Source: Betaproteobacteria bacterium
Lineage (GTDB): Bacteria; Pseudomonadota; Gammaproteobacteria; Burkholderiales; SG8-39
Length of the DNA: 64,000 bases
NCBI GenBank assembly: GCA_009693435.1
Contig: SHXF01000004.1
Coordinates: 1 to 64,000 of the forward strand
Direction of reading: 5' to 3'
The stretch's first letter is position 1; each line of letters starts with the position of its first letter. A program made the translations under genes and the position numbers. The notes below the pieces were generated by a model, which ran no database searches, was not told where the DNA came from, and worked only from the letters and a program-made list of their open reading frames with translations. Below are positions 41,934 to 50,087 of the stretch, piece after piece.

Positions 41934-42179
41934 ATGGATGCGAAAATAATTGCGATCGGCAACTCGAAAGGCTTGCGCATTCCCAAAGACGTGCTCACGA
42001 GGTGCAATCTTGCCGAGGGCCAGGAAGTCTCGATCGGCGTACAAGGCACCGATATCCTGATTCGCGCGAAGTCCCTGCCTCGCGACGGATGGAATGCCGC
42101 ATTTGAGAAAGCCGGCGCCCGCAAGGTTCGCGAAAACCTATGGGGTGACCTGCCGGCGGACGAAAATTGGGACCGTTGA
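41934..42179 (+). CDS. AbrB/MazE-type antitoxin of a MazEF module
   Basis: 81 aa from ATG 41934. MDAKIIAIGNSKGLRIPKDV is a MazE swapped-hairpin DNA-binding domain; LPRDGWNAAFEKAGARKVRE and the acidic end (LPADENWDR) should wrap the toxin. The stop overlaps the toxin start (TGATG). A perfect operator palindrome lies directly upstream. Confidence 0.9.
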   Translation: MDAKIIAIGNSKGLRIPKDVLTRCNLAEGQEVSIGVQGTDILIRAKSLPRDGWNAAFEKAGARKVRENLWGDLPADENWDR

Positions 42180-42493
42180 TGGCGTATCCCCATCAGGGTG
42201 AGGTTTTCTGGGCGAACCTCGACCCGACTATCGGGCGGGAGATACGCAAGCGCCGGCCGGTACTGGTGCTGTCACCGGACGAGATGAATCAAAATCTTGG
42301 GACTGTGATCGCGGCGCCGCTCACTTCCACTCATCGCCCCTGGCCGACTCGCTGCCGCATATCCTACCGGGGCCGGCCGAGTTCGGTTGCGCTCGATCAG
42401 ATCCGTTGCCTGGACGTCGCACGATTGGGCAAGAGACTTGCCGTGGTCGACGCGGAGTCCGCGCTGCACATCCTGCGGACGATGTTCGCCTGA
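42179..42493 (+). CDS. MazF/PemK-type endoribonuclease toxin
   Basis: 104 aa from ATG 42179. QGEVFWANLDPTIGREIRKR, then RPVLVLSPDEMNQNLGTVIA, then APLTSTHRPWPTR and VALDQIRCLDVARLG match the MazF/PemK family, including the catalytic Arg and Thr regions. Predicted sequence-specific mRNA interferase. Complete and intact. Confidence 0.92.
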   Translation: MAYPHQGEVFWANLDPTIGREIRKRRPVLVLSPDEMNQNLGTVIAAPLTSTHRPWPTRCRISYRGRPSSVALDQIRCLDVARLGKRLAVVDAESALHILRTMFA

Positions 42494-42640
42494 AAAAGGA
42501 CAGGAGTTTTGTTTTCGTGCCCTTTATTATGGCCGTGGCCATGGTGTTCACGGGCGAGTGGGGCCCAACCCGGCTTTCAGCGCTCGATTCTTGACCATCA
42601 TCCTGCGACTGAAGCGTTCTTTCAAGGGACCAGCGACATG

Positions 42641-42832
42641 ACCGATTCGAGTAGTTCATGCGCCGGAACGGTGGAGGAAGGAAAGAATGCCGACCTGGTG
42701 CTGCTCGATGCGAATCCGGTCGCGAGGGCCGCCAACCTGCACGGGATCTGGGGCGTCGTACTCAGAGGGCGTTACTTGTCCCGGGATGCACTGGAAAAAA
42801 TGAAAGAGGACGTCGCGGCGGCTTACCAATGA
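42641..42832 (+). pseudogene. C-terminal fragment of an amidohydrolase
   Basis: About 50 codons readable as the amidohydrolase C-terminus: GTVEEGKNADLVLLDANPV, then ARAANLHGIWGVVLRGRYLS. This is the loop and last strands of imidazolonepropionase-like metal hydrolases; the catalytic barrel is gone. Upstream sequence is not recognisable. It is debris in the gap between hyuA and hyuB. Confidence 0.75.
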
Positions 42833-43385
42833 GAAGGTTTATTCAGTAGTTTCTATTGCCAGAAATAATAACTCTATTTCTCGGCCAGCCCGGCGGCATA
42901 GGCATCTAGCTAATGTAGATTTCCTGAATCAGCATGCTCACAGCGGCGTGACTGTGACCCGCGCCTCAGGGCATTCGGCGGCATGAGACACGATTCCAGA
43001 TCCGGAAGGGTGCGATTCAAACTGATGTGCCGTTAGCTACCGTATTGAACCAACACGAGAGGGTAGCCGCCGGGCGGTGGCACTATCACTACCGCACAGC
43101 GCAGCCGTACGGTGCAGCCGTAGGGCGCAGCTTCAGCGCGCCGAATACCGATTGTTTTCCCGCGACCATGGCGCGATGAATCCGCGCCCTACGATGTTGG
43201 TGCTGCATTGAGCCTGAAGGCTGCGATTCAAACTGATGTGCCGTTAGCTACCGTATTGAACCAAGATGAGAGGGTAGTCATGACGGAATCAATGAACTTT
43301 CCACATCGGTTTGAATCGGACCCGATCCGGAATCCATTGCTCTTCCCGCGCGCGTGCCATGCTAAAGTGAACCAGAAGGTGTCCC
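42833..43385. other. 553-bp stretch without an intact gene, holding repeat copy C and a 55-bp direct repeat
   Basis: 42833-43011: nothing recognised. 43012-43197: dispersed repeat copy C. 43222-43276: a second copy of the first 55 bp of that element. The remainder up to 43385 is the upstream region of the MNT gene. Confidence 0.6.
43012..43197 (+). repeat. Dispersed intergenic repeat, copy C (with a partial second copy at 43222-43276)
   Basis: The most complete copy: gcgattcaaactgatgtgcc, gttagctaccgtattgaacc, ggtagccgccgggcggtggc, cgcagccgta repeats, gcgccgaataccg, ttcccgcgaccatggcgcga, ending tgaatccgcgccctacg. The first 55 bp recur almost unchanged at 43222-43276, so the core is flanked by direct repeats. 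No coding capacity. Confidence 0.85.
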
Positions 43386-43733
43386 ATGCCGATCACCACA
43401 ACCATCGACCCCGATACCGAGCGCGCCGCCCGCGCCTTCCTTGGAAAGCTGTCCGCGCAGTACGACTTGGCGGGTGCGGTGCTGTTCGGCAGTCGCGCCA
43501 GAGGCAGCTTTCGCTCGGACAGCGATGCCGACATCGCCGTGCTGCTGCGCGGGGTCCCGGGTCAGCGCGTGGATGAAGCCCTCAAGATGGCTGACATCGC
43601 CTTCGATGTGATGCTTGACACTGGAATACTCATTCAAGCGATCCCTGTCTGGGAACAGGAATGGGAGCATCCGGAACAATTCAGCAACCCCGCATTGATC
43701 GAGAATATTCGACGGCATGGGCTTCGGTTATGA
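43386..43733 (+). CDS. MNT-type minimal nucleotidyltransferase (antitoxin-like)
   Basis: 115 aa, ATG 43386. The nucleotidyltransferase core is AVLFGSRARGSFRSDSDADI, with GS and the DxD metal pair. In MNT-HEPN modules this protein AMPylates and silences the HEPN ribonuclease. Here the overlapping downstream gene is cut to 20 codons, so the antitoxin appears to lack its target at this locus. Confidence 0.9.
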   Translation: MPITTTIDPDTERAARAFLGKLSAQYDLAGAVLFGSRARGSFRSDSDADIAVLLRGVPGQRVDEALKMADIAFDVMLDTGILIQAIPVWEQEWEHPEQFSNPALIENIRRHGLRL

Positions 43734-43792
43734 GCCCGGACGATCACATGACAAAGGCGGCGCGGTGCTTCGAAGCACAGTCTGAGTGCTGA
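43730..43792 (+). pseudogene. Remnant of a HEPN toxin gene (20 codons)
   Basis: ATG at 43730 overlaps the MNT stop by four bases, as in intact modules. It reads MSPDDHMTKAARCFEAQSEC then TGA. The first residues resemble the opening of HEPN-domain proteins, which are usually 100-140 aa. The catalytic RxxxxH part is missing; hyuB sequence begins only about 55 bp later. Confidence 0.6.
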
Positions 43793-43847
43793 TCCATTCG
43801 CCAATTTGAGCAAGCGAGACAATTGTTTCGAAATCGCTCCCTTACCC

Positions 43848-45743
43848 GTGAGTGAACATTACGTGACCAACCAAGTCAGCCATCAGGTGAACCGCGGACC
43901 CCGCGCGAGCGACCCCATCACCCTCGAAGTGGTGAAGAACGCGCTCTCGTCGATCGCCGATGAAATGGCGCTGGTGATCCTGCGCACCGCCTACAGTTCC
44001 ATCGTGCGCGATTCGATGGACTATTCGACCGGACTGTGCGACCGCAGCGGGCGGGTCATCGCCCACGGGCTGACGATGGCGCTGCACCTGGGTGCGTTTC
44101 CCGACGCGATGCGCTCGCTGCTGCGCGACTACGGCGAGGACATCCACGAGGGCGACGTGTTCGTTTTCAACGATCCTTACGTTGCGGGCGGCATGCACCT
44201 GCCTGATGTGTACGTGGTGAAGCCGGTGGTGGTGGCGGGCGCGCTCGAGGGATTCTGCTGCACCCTGGTTCACCAGATCGACGTCGGCGGCATCGCGCCC
44301 GGCTCGACCGCCGTCTATGCCACCGAGATCTACCAGGAGGGGCTGCGCATCCCGGTGCTGAAGATGTACGAGGCGGGGCGGCCGAACGAGACGTTCTTCA
44401 AGATCATGAAACTCAACACGCGCATTCCCGACAAACAGGCGGGCGACATGCGCGCGCAGATCGCCGCCTGCAACAGCGCGGAGCGCGGCTTTCGCGCGCT
44501 GGTCGAGCGCCACGGCAGCGCGGCGTTCCGCGCAATGATAGAGGATCTGCACGACTACGCCGAGAAACTGACCCGCGCAGAGATCGCGGCGCTGCCCGAC
44601 GGCACCTGGAGTTTCACCGATTACATCGACGGCCTGGGCGAGAACCCGCAGCCGCTCGCGCTGAAGGCGACCGTCACTATCCAGGGAGATGCGCTTACGG
44701 TCGACTGGACCGGCTCCGCGCCGCAGGTGCAGGGCGCGATCAACTGTCCCTCGCCGTTCGTCAAGTCCGCGGTGCACCTGATGGTGAAATGCATCGCCAC
44801 GCAGGAGATCCCGAATTTCGAAGGCTACCTGAGGCCGCTCACCATCGTGCTGCCCGAGGGGACGATCGTGAATCCCCTGCCGCCGGCAGCGTGCGCCTCG
44901 CGCGCCATCATCGGCTGGCGCGCGATCGACACCTTGATGGGTGTGTTCGCGCAGATCGTGCCCGATCGCGTTGGCGCAGCGGGCGAAGGCGGCGTGACGT
45001 TTCCCGCCTTCAGCGGCTGGCATCACGGGCGGCGTTTCGTCATCTCGGAAACGCTTGCCGGCAGTTGGGGGGCGACGCGCGACAGCGACGGCATGTTCGG
45101 CATCCCCAATCCCGGCGGCAATCTGACCAACCAGCCGGTCGAAATGATAGAGGCGCTGTACCCGATGGAGATCGAGGCTTACGGCATGGTGGAAAATTCG
45201 GGCGGCCCGGGAAAATTCCGCGGCGCGCCCGGCATTGTGCGCCGCTATCGCATGCTGGGCGAGGAGACGCTGGTGGTGATGCGCGGCGACCGGCAGCGCC
45301 ACCTGCCCTGGGCGCTGGACGGCGGCTCGCCCGGCACGCCGTCCTATCACATCGTCAATCCGGGATCATCGAACCCCGACAGGCCGCAGCGCGTGCTGGC
45401 GCAGAACCCGATGTATCCGGTCAGGCTCGTGCGCGATGATGTGTTTCTCCACATCGGCGCGGGCGGCGCCGGTGTCGGCGATCCGCTGGCGCGCGACCCG
45501 GCCATGGTGCAGGAGGACGTGCGCGAGGAACGGCTGTCGGAGTCCTATGCGCGCGAGGTATACGGCGTGGTGATCGCGGGCGGCAAGGTGGATGCCGGGG
45601 CGAGCAGAGCGCTGCGCGAGCGGCTGCGTTCCCAGTGCGATCCGCGCAAGCCCGCGTATCTGCGCTACTTCCTCGAGCCGCTCGGCTTCGGCGAGTACGC
45701 GATCGAGGGGGAGCGTCTCCTGAGCTTTCACAGCGCGCGCTGA
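43848..45743 (+). CDS. hyuB: Hydantoinase/oxoprolinase subunit B
   Basis: 631 aa if started at GTG 43848; TTG 43806 is an alternative that adds 14 residues without family sequence. ASDPITLEVVKNALSSIADE, ALVILRTAYSSIVRDSMDYS, VFVFNDPYVAGGMHLPDVYV, HQIDVGGIAPGS and ENSGGPGKFRGAPGIVRRYR are HyuB/5-oxoprolinase beta features. It should form a complex with HyuA encoded 2.1 kb upstream. Because intervening genes separate them, it may depend on a different promoter. Confidence 0.92.
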   Translation: MSEHYVTNQVSHQVNRGPRASDPITLEVVKNALSSIADEMALVILRTAYSSIVRDSMDYSTGLCDRSGRVIAHGLTMALHLGAFPDAMRSLLRDYGEDIHEGDVFVFNDPYVAGGMHLPDVYVVKPVVVAGALEGFCCTLVHQIDVGGIAPGSTAVYATEIYQEGLRIPVLKMYEAGRPNETFFKIMKLNTRIPDKQAGDMRAQIAACNSAERGFRALVERHGSAAFRAMIEDLHDYAEKLTRAEIAALPDGTWSFTDYIDGLGENPQPLALKATVTIQGDALTVDWTGSAPQVQGAINCPSPFVKSAVHLMVKCIATQEIPNFEGYLRPLTIVLPEGTIVNPLPPAACASRAIIGWRAIDTLMGVFAQIVPDRVGAAGEGGVTFPAFSGWHHGRRFVISETLAGSWGATRDSDGMFGIPNPGGNLTNQPVEMIEALYPMEIEAYGMVENSGGPGKFRGAPGIVRRYRMLGEETLVVMRGDRQRHLPWALDGGSPGTPSYHIVNPGSSNPDRPQRVLAQNPMYPVRLVRDDVFLHIGAGGAGVGDPLARDPAMVQEDVREERLSESYAREVYGVVIAGGKVDAGASRALRERLRSQCDPRKPAYLRYFLEPLGFGEYAIEGERLLSFHSAR

Positions 45744-45949
45744 GCGGCAGGGAGAGTGACCTGCGCGTGATGGCATTTACCCCGTTTCGCCGATAGCTAT
45801 TTCATGTTTGATAAGTGAATTGCCGTTACAAGCACGCGCAATGGCGATGTCTCCGCACTAAAGTCGTAAAATAATGCCCGTGAGGTAGTGCCTTCCGCAT
45901 GCTGCTGCAGGGGAGGCAAAGCCGCTTCCGCGAGACGCGATAATTCAGC

Positions 45950-46423
45950 ATGGAGTTGTTCAAACGATCGAGCGGCGCCGACCTGCTGCACATCCCCTAC
46001 AAAGGTGCTTCGCTGGCGATCACCGACCTGCTGGCCGACCGCGTGCACGTATTTGTGGGAGCGACGGGCACGCTGCTGCCGCACATCAAGGACGGCAGGC
46101 TGAGATTGATTGCGACCGCGGGCGACAAGCGCCTCGATACGCTTCCCGACGTGCCGACCATCGCGGAGACGTTGCCGAGTTTCGGCAAACTCGGCGAACC
46201 CTGGTTCGCGATATTCATGCCGGCCAACGTACCCAGGGATATCGTCGCGAAAGTCAGTTCGGAAATCGGGCGCGTGTTGAACGCGCCCGAAATACGAGCC
46301 AGTCTCGCGGCGCGGAACGTCGAGGTCGCCACCGGTTCGCCGGAGGCGCTGGCGACAACCCTGAAAGAGGATTACGCCATCTAGGGGCAGGTGATACGCG
46401 AGGCCAGGATAAAATCCGATTGA
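45950..46423 (+). pseudogene. Bug/TctC solute-binding protein remnant (5' truncated, internal TAG)
   Basis: Only the C-terminal half remains: MELFKRSSGADLLHIPYKGA, ITDLLADRVHVFVGATGTLL, LDTLPDVPTIAETLP, MPANVPRDIVAKVSSEIGRV. An in-frame TAA sits just upstream of 45950, and the first half of the protein and the signal peptide are absent. An amber TAG at 46382-46384 interrupts EDYAI-GQVIREARIKSD, where relatives have Trp; the natural stop TGA is at 46421-46423. Two independent lesions mark a dead gene. Confidence 0.85.
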
Positions 46424-46656
46424 CGTTCGCGTTGGGTCCGGACTGGCGCACCAGCCACCGTCGGTGAAAGCGTTCCGCCCGGCGCCGCTTGCTGTCGATG
46501 TCCCGTTGCGATCTCGATCAACAGATCGCGGCGATTTTGATCGGACATACCACGCGCCAAGATGTCGGGAGTATTATTCAGCGGCATCGTGCCGATCTCG
46601 TTGATGAGATCTCGTTGTGTATAGGGTGCATACATCTTTTTGTGCAGGAGTCTGAA

Positions 46657-47652
46657 ATGCGTCCATGCATCGTCGCGGCCGTTTGCCTGCGTCACGTCCT
46701 TCCCCGGTCTCTCCTGATCGTGTTTCTTCTGCTTTCTGCCGCGGCGCAGGCGCAGCAGTACCCCAGCCGCGCGATCAGGATGATCTGCCCCTGCGGACCG
46801 GGCACGCTCGACATCCTGACGCGCACGGTGTCGCAGAAGCTGGCCGAGCAGTTCCGCCAGCCTGTCATCGTCGAAAGCCGCCCCGGCGCGGGCACTTCGA
46901 TCGGGGAGGAGGCAACTGCGAAAGCGGCGCCTGACGGCTACACGCTGGTCATGACCGGCCTGCCCCTGGTGACGGCGCAGTTCCTGCGAACGAACCTGCC
47001 CTACGATCCCCTGAAGGATCTCGATCCGGTCTCGCTGGTCGCGACGGCCGGCAACGTTCTGGTGGTCAATTCGTCGCTCCCGGTGAAATCCGTGGGCGAG
47101 TTGATCGAACTGTCGAAGTCACGTTCCAAGCCTATGTTCTACGGCGTCCCCGTGTACGGCGCTTCAGGACACATCGCCGCGGAGCTGTTCCAGCAGATGA
47201 CCGGCGTGAAATTCTCGCCGGTCCCCTATAAAGGGGGATCCGGGCTGACGCTGCAGGCGTTGCTGACCGCCGAGATAGACATGACCTTCGACAATATTCC
47301 GCCCGCCATGGGCCACATCCGCTCCGGTCGCCTGCGCGCGATTGCCGTGACCTCGCCGAAACGCTCGCCGCAACTGCCGGAGGTGCCGACGATGGCCGAG
47401 GCGGGCTTGCCGGGGTATGCCATCAGCGCCTGGTTCGGCATGCTCGCGCCAGCCGGAACCCCGCTGGAGATTCTCAAGACCTTGCATGCGGAGACGGTCA
47501 AGGCGCTGGCCTCCGCCGATACGACCGAGCGTTTTGCCAAGCTGGGCTTTGAACCGGTCGGAAGCTCGCCCGATGAATTCAGGCAATTCATTGCCGCTGA
47601 ATCCGTCAAGATGGGCCAGGTAATACGCTCGGCCGGCATGAAGCCGCAGTGA
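46657..47652 (+). CDS. Tripartite tricarboxylate transporter substrate-binding protein, Bug/TctC family
   Basis: 331 aa from ATG 46657, with CAGGAG at -11. Signal peptide LLIVFLLLSAAAQAQ. YPSRAIRMICPCGPGTLDIL, ESRPGAGTSIGEEATAKAAP, DGYTLVMTGL, SPVPYKGGSG and SGRLRAIAVTSPKRSPQLPE are family blocks. CGPGTLDIL replaces the usual AGGxxD phosphate-like loop, suggesting an altered ligand. It precedes a Rieske dioxygenase, so it may capture that enzyme's aromatic substrate. Confidence 0.92.
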   Translation: MRPCIVAAVCLRHVLPRSLLIVFLLLSAAAQAQQYPSRAIRMICPCGPGTLDILTRTVSQKLAEQFRQPVIVESRPGAGTSIGEEATAKAAPDGYTLVMTGLPLVTAQFLRTNLPYDPLKDLDPVSLVATAGNVLVVNSSLPVKSVGELIELSKSRSKPMFYGVPVYGASGHIAAELFQQMTGVKFSPVPYKGGSGLTLQALLTAEIDMTFDNIPPAMGHIRSGRLRAIAVTSPKRSPQLPEVPTMAEAGLPGYAISAWFGMLAPAGTPLEILKTLHAETVKALASADTTERFAKLGFEPVGSSPDEFRQFIAAESVKMGQVIRSAGMKPQ

Positions 47653-47751
47653 GAGCTGATCGCGCAGTGAATATTGCTCATGCAGGGCGCGCCGGGAATT
47701 CAGTCGGCCACCTGTGAAGCAACAGCCGAAACCTACAGGGAGTTTCCGCCT

Positions 47752-48948
47752 ATGCAGATCGACGCCTCCAGAATCGTTCGCGGCCGCGTGGAAAGGTCAT
47801 TTTTCACCAGCGCGACTGTCTACGGCGAAGAGCAGTCGCGGATATTTGAAAACAGCTGGATCTTCGTCGCGCATCGCAGCGAGTTTCATCACCCCGGGGA
47901 CTTCCGCACGTTGGATATCGCCGGGCAGCCGGTGCTGGCCGTATTGGGCGACGACGACCAGGTGCGGGTGTTCTACAACAGCTGCAGCCACCGCGGTACG
48001 CAAGTGGAAATCGAGCGCCAGGGGAACCGCAATTCATTTCGGTGCCAGTATCACCACTGGGAATTCGACCGGCGCGGCCTGCTGGCGGTAGTGCCGCGGC
48101 CGGAGGGCTACGAGGGCGATTTCAATCGCGCGGAGTACGGCCTGGTGGCACTCGCGCACGTCGCGCAGTTCGAGGGATTGATCTTCGCTTCGGTCGGCGC
48201 CGACGTACCGCCGCTTGCAGATTACCTGGGCGAGATCGCGCCGTATGTCACTTACCTTGAGAACACCGGCAACGGCCGGCTGGAGGTGCTGGGGTGCTAC
48301 GATTTCCTCTACAAGGGCAACTGGAAACTGCTGTACGAGAACACGATGGACGACTACCACGCGCAGTATCTGCATGCGGACGCCTATACCATGCCGGAGT
48401 ACGAGTACGGAAAGGCCTACGCCGCGCAGGTGACGGCCGGGCGTCGCGAAGGGTCAGGACCATCAAACCGGGCGACCAAGGCGGTCGGCATGCACAGCGT
48501 GCTCGAGTGGCGCGACGCGCCAGAAACACTGCGTTACCAGACCGAACGGATCCGCCACCTGCACGTCGCCGTTTTTCCGACTTTCCTCGGCCTGTACCAC
48601 CCCGGTTGGGACGTCACCAACTACCGCATCCTGCGCCCCGAGGGTGTGGGGCTCACGCGCGTAGTCAATTACGTGCTCGGGCCGGCCGGGATCAGCACCG
48701 AGGACAAGAAGGCACTGGCCGAGCGCTTCCATTATTCCTACGGACCGGGCGGGCGCATTGGTCTGGATGACGTGCGCGTGTTCGAGCACCTCCAGCGGGG
48801 GCTGCAGGCGAACGCCGGACCGCTGCTGCTCACGCGCGGGATACACACTGCCGGCAACGTAGGGGGAGCGGCCGATGAGCACAACATACGCAATTTCTGG
48901 CGCACCTGGGGCAGGTTCATGGAGCACGCGCAACCGGGCAGCGCATGA
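47752..48948 (+). CDS. Aromatic ring-hydroxylating dioxygenase, alpha (Rieske) subunit
   Basis: 398 aa from ATG 47752. Rieske centre C78-S-H80 and C98-QY-H101. Mononuclear iron site in LLYENTMDDYHAQYLHADA (His, His, with Asp later). Two-component alpha-subunit layout, as in benzoate, salicylate or biphenyl-type dioxygenases. The stop overlaps the beta-subunit gene by four bases. Ferredoxin and reductase genes are not nearby and must be supplied from elsewhere. Confidence 0.93.
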   Translation: MQIDASRIVRGRVERSFFTSATVYGEEQSRIFENSWIFVAHRSEFHHPGDFRTLDIAGQPVLAVLGDDDQVRVFYNSCSHRGTQVEIERQGNRNSFRCQYHHWEFDRRGLLAVVPRPEGYEGDFNRAEYGLVALAHVAQFEGLIFASVGADVPPLADYLGEIAPYVTYLENTGNGRLEVLGCYDFLYKGNWKLLYENTMDDYHAQYLHADAYTMPEYEYGKAYAAQVTAGRREGSGPSNRATKAVGMHSVLEWRDAPETLRYQTERIRHLHVAVFPTFLGLYHPGWDVTNYRILRPEGVGLTRVVNYVLGPAGISTEDKKALAERFHYSYGPGGRIGLDDVRVFEHLQRGLQANAGPLLLTRGIHTAGNVGGAADEHNIRNFWRTWGRFMEHAQPGSA

Positions 48949-49454
48949 AGACGATGAACGCGACGATGAATGCGACGATAAACGCGACGATGAACGCGGC
49001 GATGAATCCGACGATGAATGCGACGATGAATACCGACATCAACGTCCTGTTCGACAGTTACGTGCGCTTCCTGGACGACGATCGCTTCGACGAATGGCTG
49101 GACCTGTTCGCCGACGACGGTTACTACGGCGTGATCACGCATCGCGACTATGCACTCGACACGAACTACGTGATCGTCGGCGAGCGCAAGTCCAAGCTCG
49201 CCGACCGGGTACGCTCGGGTGCGCGGCTGGACCGGCATCGCAAACTCCACCTGCTGACCGCGGTCACCCGGTCTCGCGCCGGCCCGGGTCCGGACGCGAC
49301 TGCAAATTTCGCCCTGTTCAGGAACGGCGTGCCCACCTTCTGCGGCCGCTACCTTGCCTGGCTGAGCGAGGCGGGCGGGGGCCTGCGCATCCGCAAGTGG
49401 ATGGTAGTGCTCGACAATGACACAATCAGCGAAGTCATCTTCCTGCCGATCTGA
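48945..49454 (+). CDS. Aromatic ring-hydroxylating dioxygenase, beta subunit
   Basis: 169 aa from ATG 48945. NVLFDSYVRFLDDDRFDEWL, DLFADDGYYGVITHRDYALD, and the final GLRIRKWMVVLDNDTISEVI are typical of the cystatin/SnoaL-like beta subunit that pairs with the alpha subunit encoded just before. The first about 28 residues are a TMNA repeat from a 12-bp tandem repeat; the real domain starts at about residue 30 (DINVLFDSY). An ATG inside the repeat could also serve as start. Confidence 0.9.
   Translation: MKTMNATMNATINATMNAAMNPTMNATMNTDINVLFDSYVRFLDDDRFDEWLDLFADDGYYGVITHRDYALDTNYVIVGERKSKLADRVRSGARLDRHRKLHLLTAVTRSRAGPGPDATANFALFRNGVPTFCGRYLAWLSEAGGGLRIRKWMVVLDNDTISEVIFLPI
48951..49034 (+). repeat. 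12-bp coding tandem repeat x7 at the 5' end of the beta-subunit gene
   Basis: Units such as acgatgaacgcg, acgatgaatgcg, acgataaacgcg, starting at 48951 and ending at 49034; encoded peptide TMNA with variants TINA, AMNP, TMNT. Most units contain an in-frame ATG, so start choice is ambiguous, and slippage would change protein length by four residues. Confidence 0.9.
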
Positions 49455-49520
49455 CTGGATCGCGACAGTCGCACAACCCCTAGATTGGTTCTTGAGTGGT
49501 TCATCACACGGAGATCATCC

Positions 49521-49994
49521 ATGACCGGACGCATCGATTCGAAACTGAAAGAACTGAACCTGACGTTGCCCGGTGCGGCAGCGGCGTTCGCCACGTATAC
49601 CCCGTGGAAGGTTCACCGCGGGATCGCCTACATATCCGGCCAGGGGCCGCTGATCGACGGCAAACCGGTCGCGGAGTTCTGCGGAAAAGTGGGACGCGAC
49701 GTCACGCCGGATCAGGGCAGGCGCGCCGCAGAACTCACCGCTCTGAACATTCTCGCGCAGCTGCGTCTTGCCTGCGGCGGTGACCTCGATCGGGTAAGCG
49801 AGTGTCTTCAGCTTGCCGGCTACGTCAACTGTGTGGATGACTTCAAGGAAAGTCCGGCGGTCGTGAACGGCGCTTCTAAACTCATCGTCGACGTGCTGGG
49901 GCAGGCGGGTATGCATTCGCGTCTCGCCGTGTGCTGCAACGCGTTACCGTTCGGGATAGCGGTCGAGATTTCCGCTATTTTCGCCATCGACTGA
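49521..49994 (+). CDS. RidA family protein (YjgF/YER057c/UK114), long form
   Basis: 157 aa from ATG 49521, preceded by GGAG. GAAAAFATYTPWKVHRGIAY, ISGQGPLIDGKPVAE, AALNIL-like helix and the C-terminal LGQAGMHSRLAVCCNALPFG match the RidA trimer fold; this is the longer Atu1372/YabJ-related form. RidA proteins hydrolyse reactive enamine/imine intermediates. Lies near a D-amino-acid dehydrogenase and a second RidA. Confidence 0.88.
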   Translation: MTGRIDSKLKELNLTLPGAAAAFATYTPWKVHRGIAYISGQGPLIDGKPVAEFCGKVGRDVTPDQGRRAAELTALNILAQLRLACGGDLDRVSECLQLAGYVNCVDDFKESPAVVNGASKLIVDVLGQAGMHSRLAVCCNALPFGIAVEISAIFAID

Positions 49995-50087
49995 AGTCTC
50001 GAAACGATGTGGCGCCGAGCCGTAGTGGACCGGGACTGGCCCGAGCGAATGTTCCGCAAGCTGAACGTTCAGCTTGCCGGTCGGTGA

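Noticed and set aside
46381..46695. 104-codon reverse frame between the Bug pseudogene and the next Bug gene
   Set aside because: No recognisable domain and partly antisense to the pseudogene and the following signal peptide.
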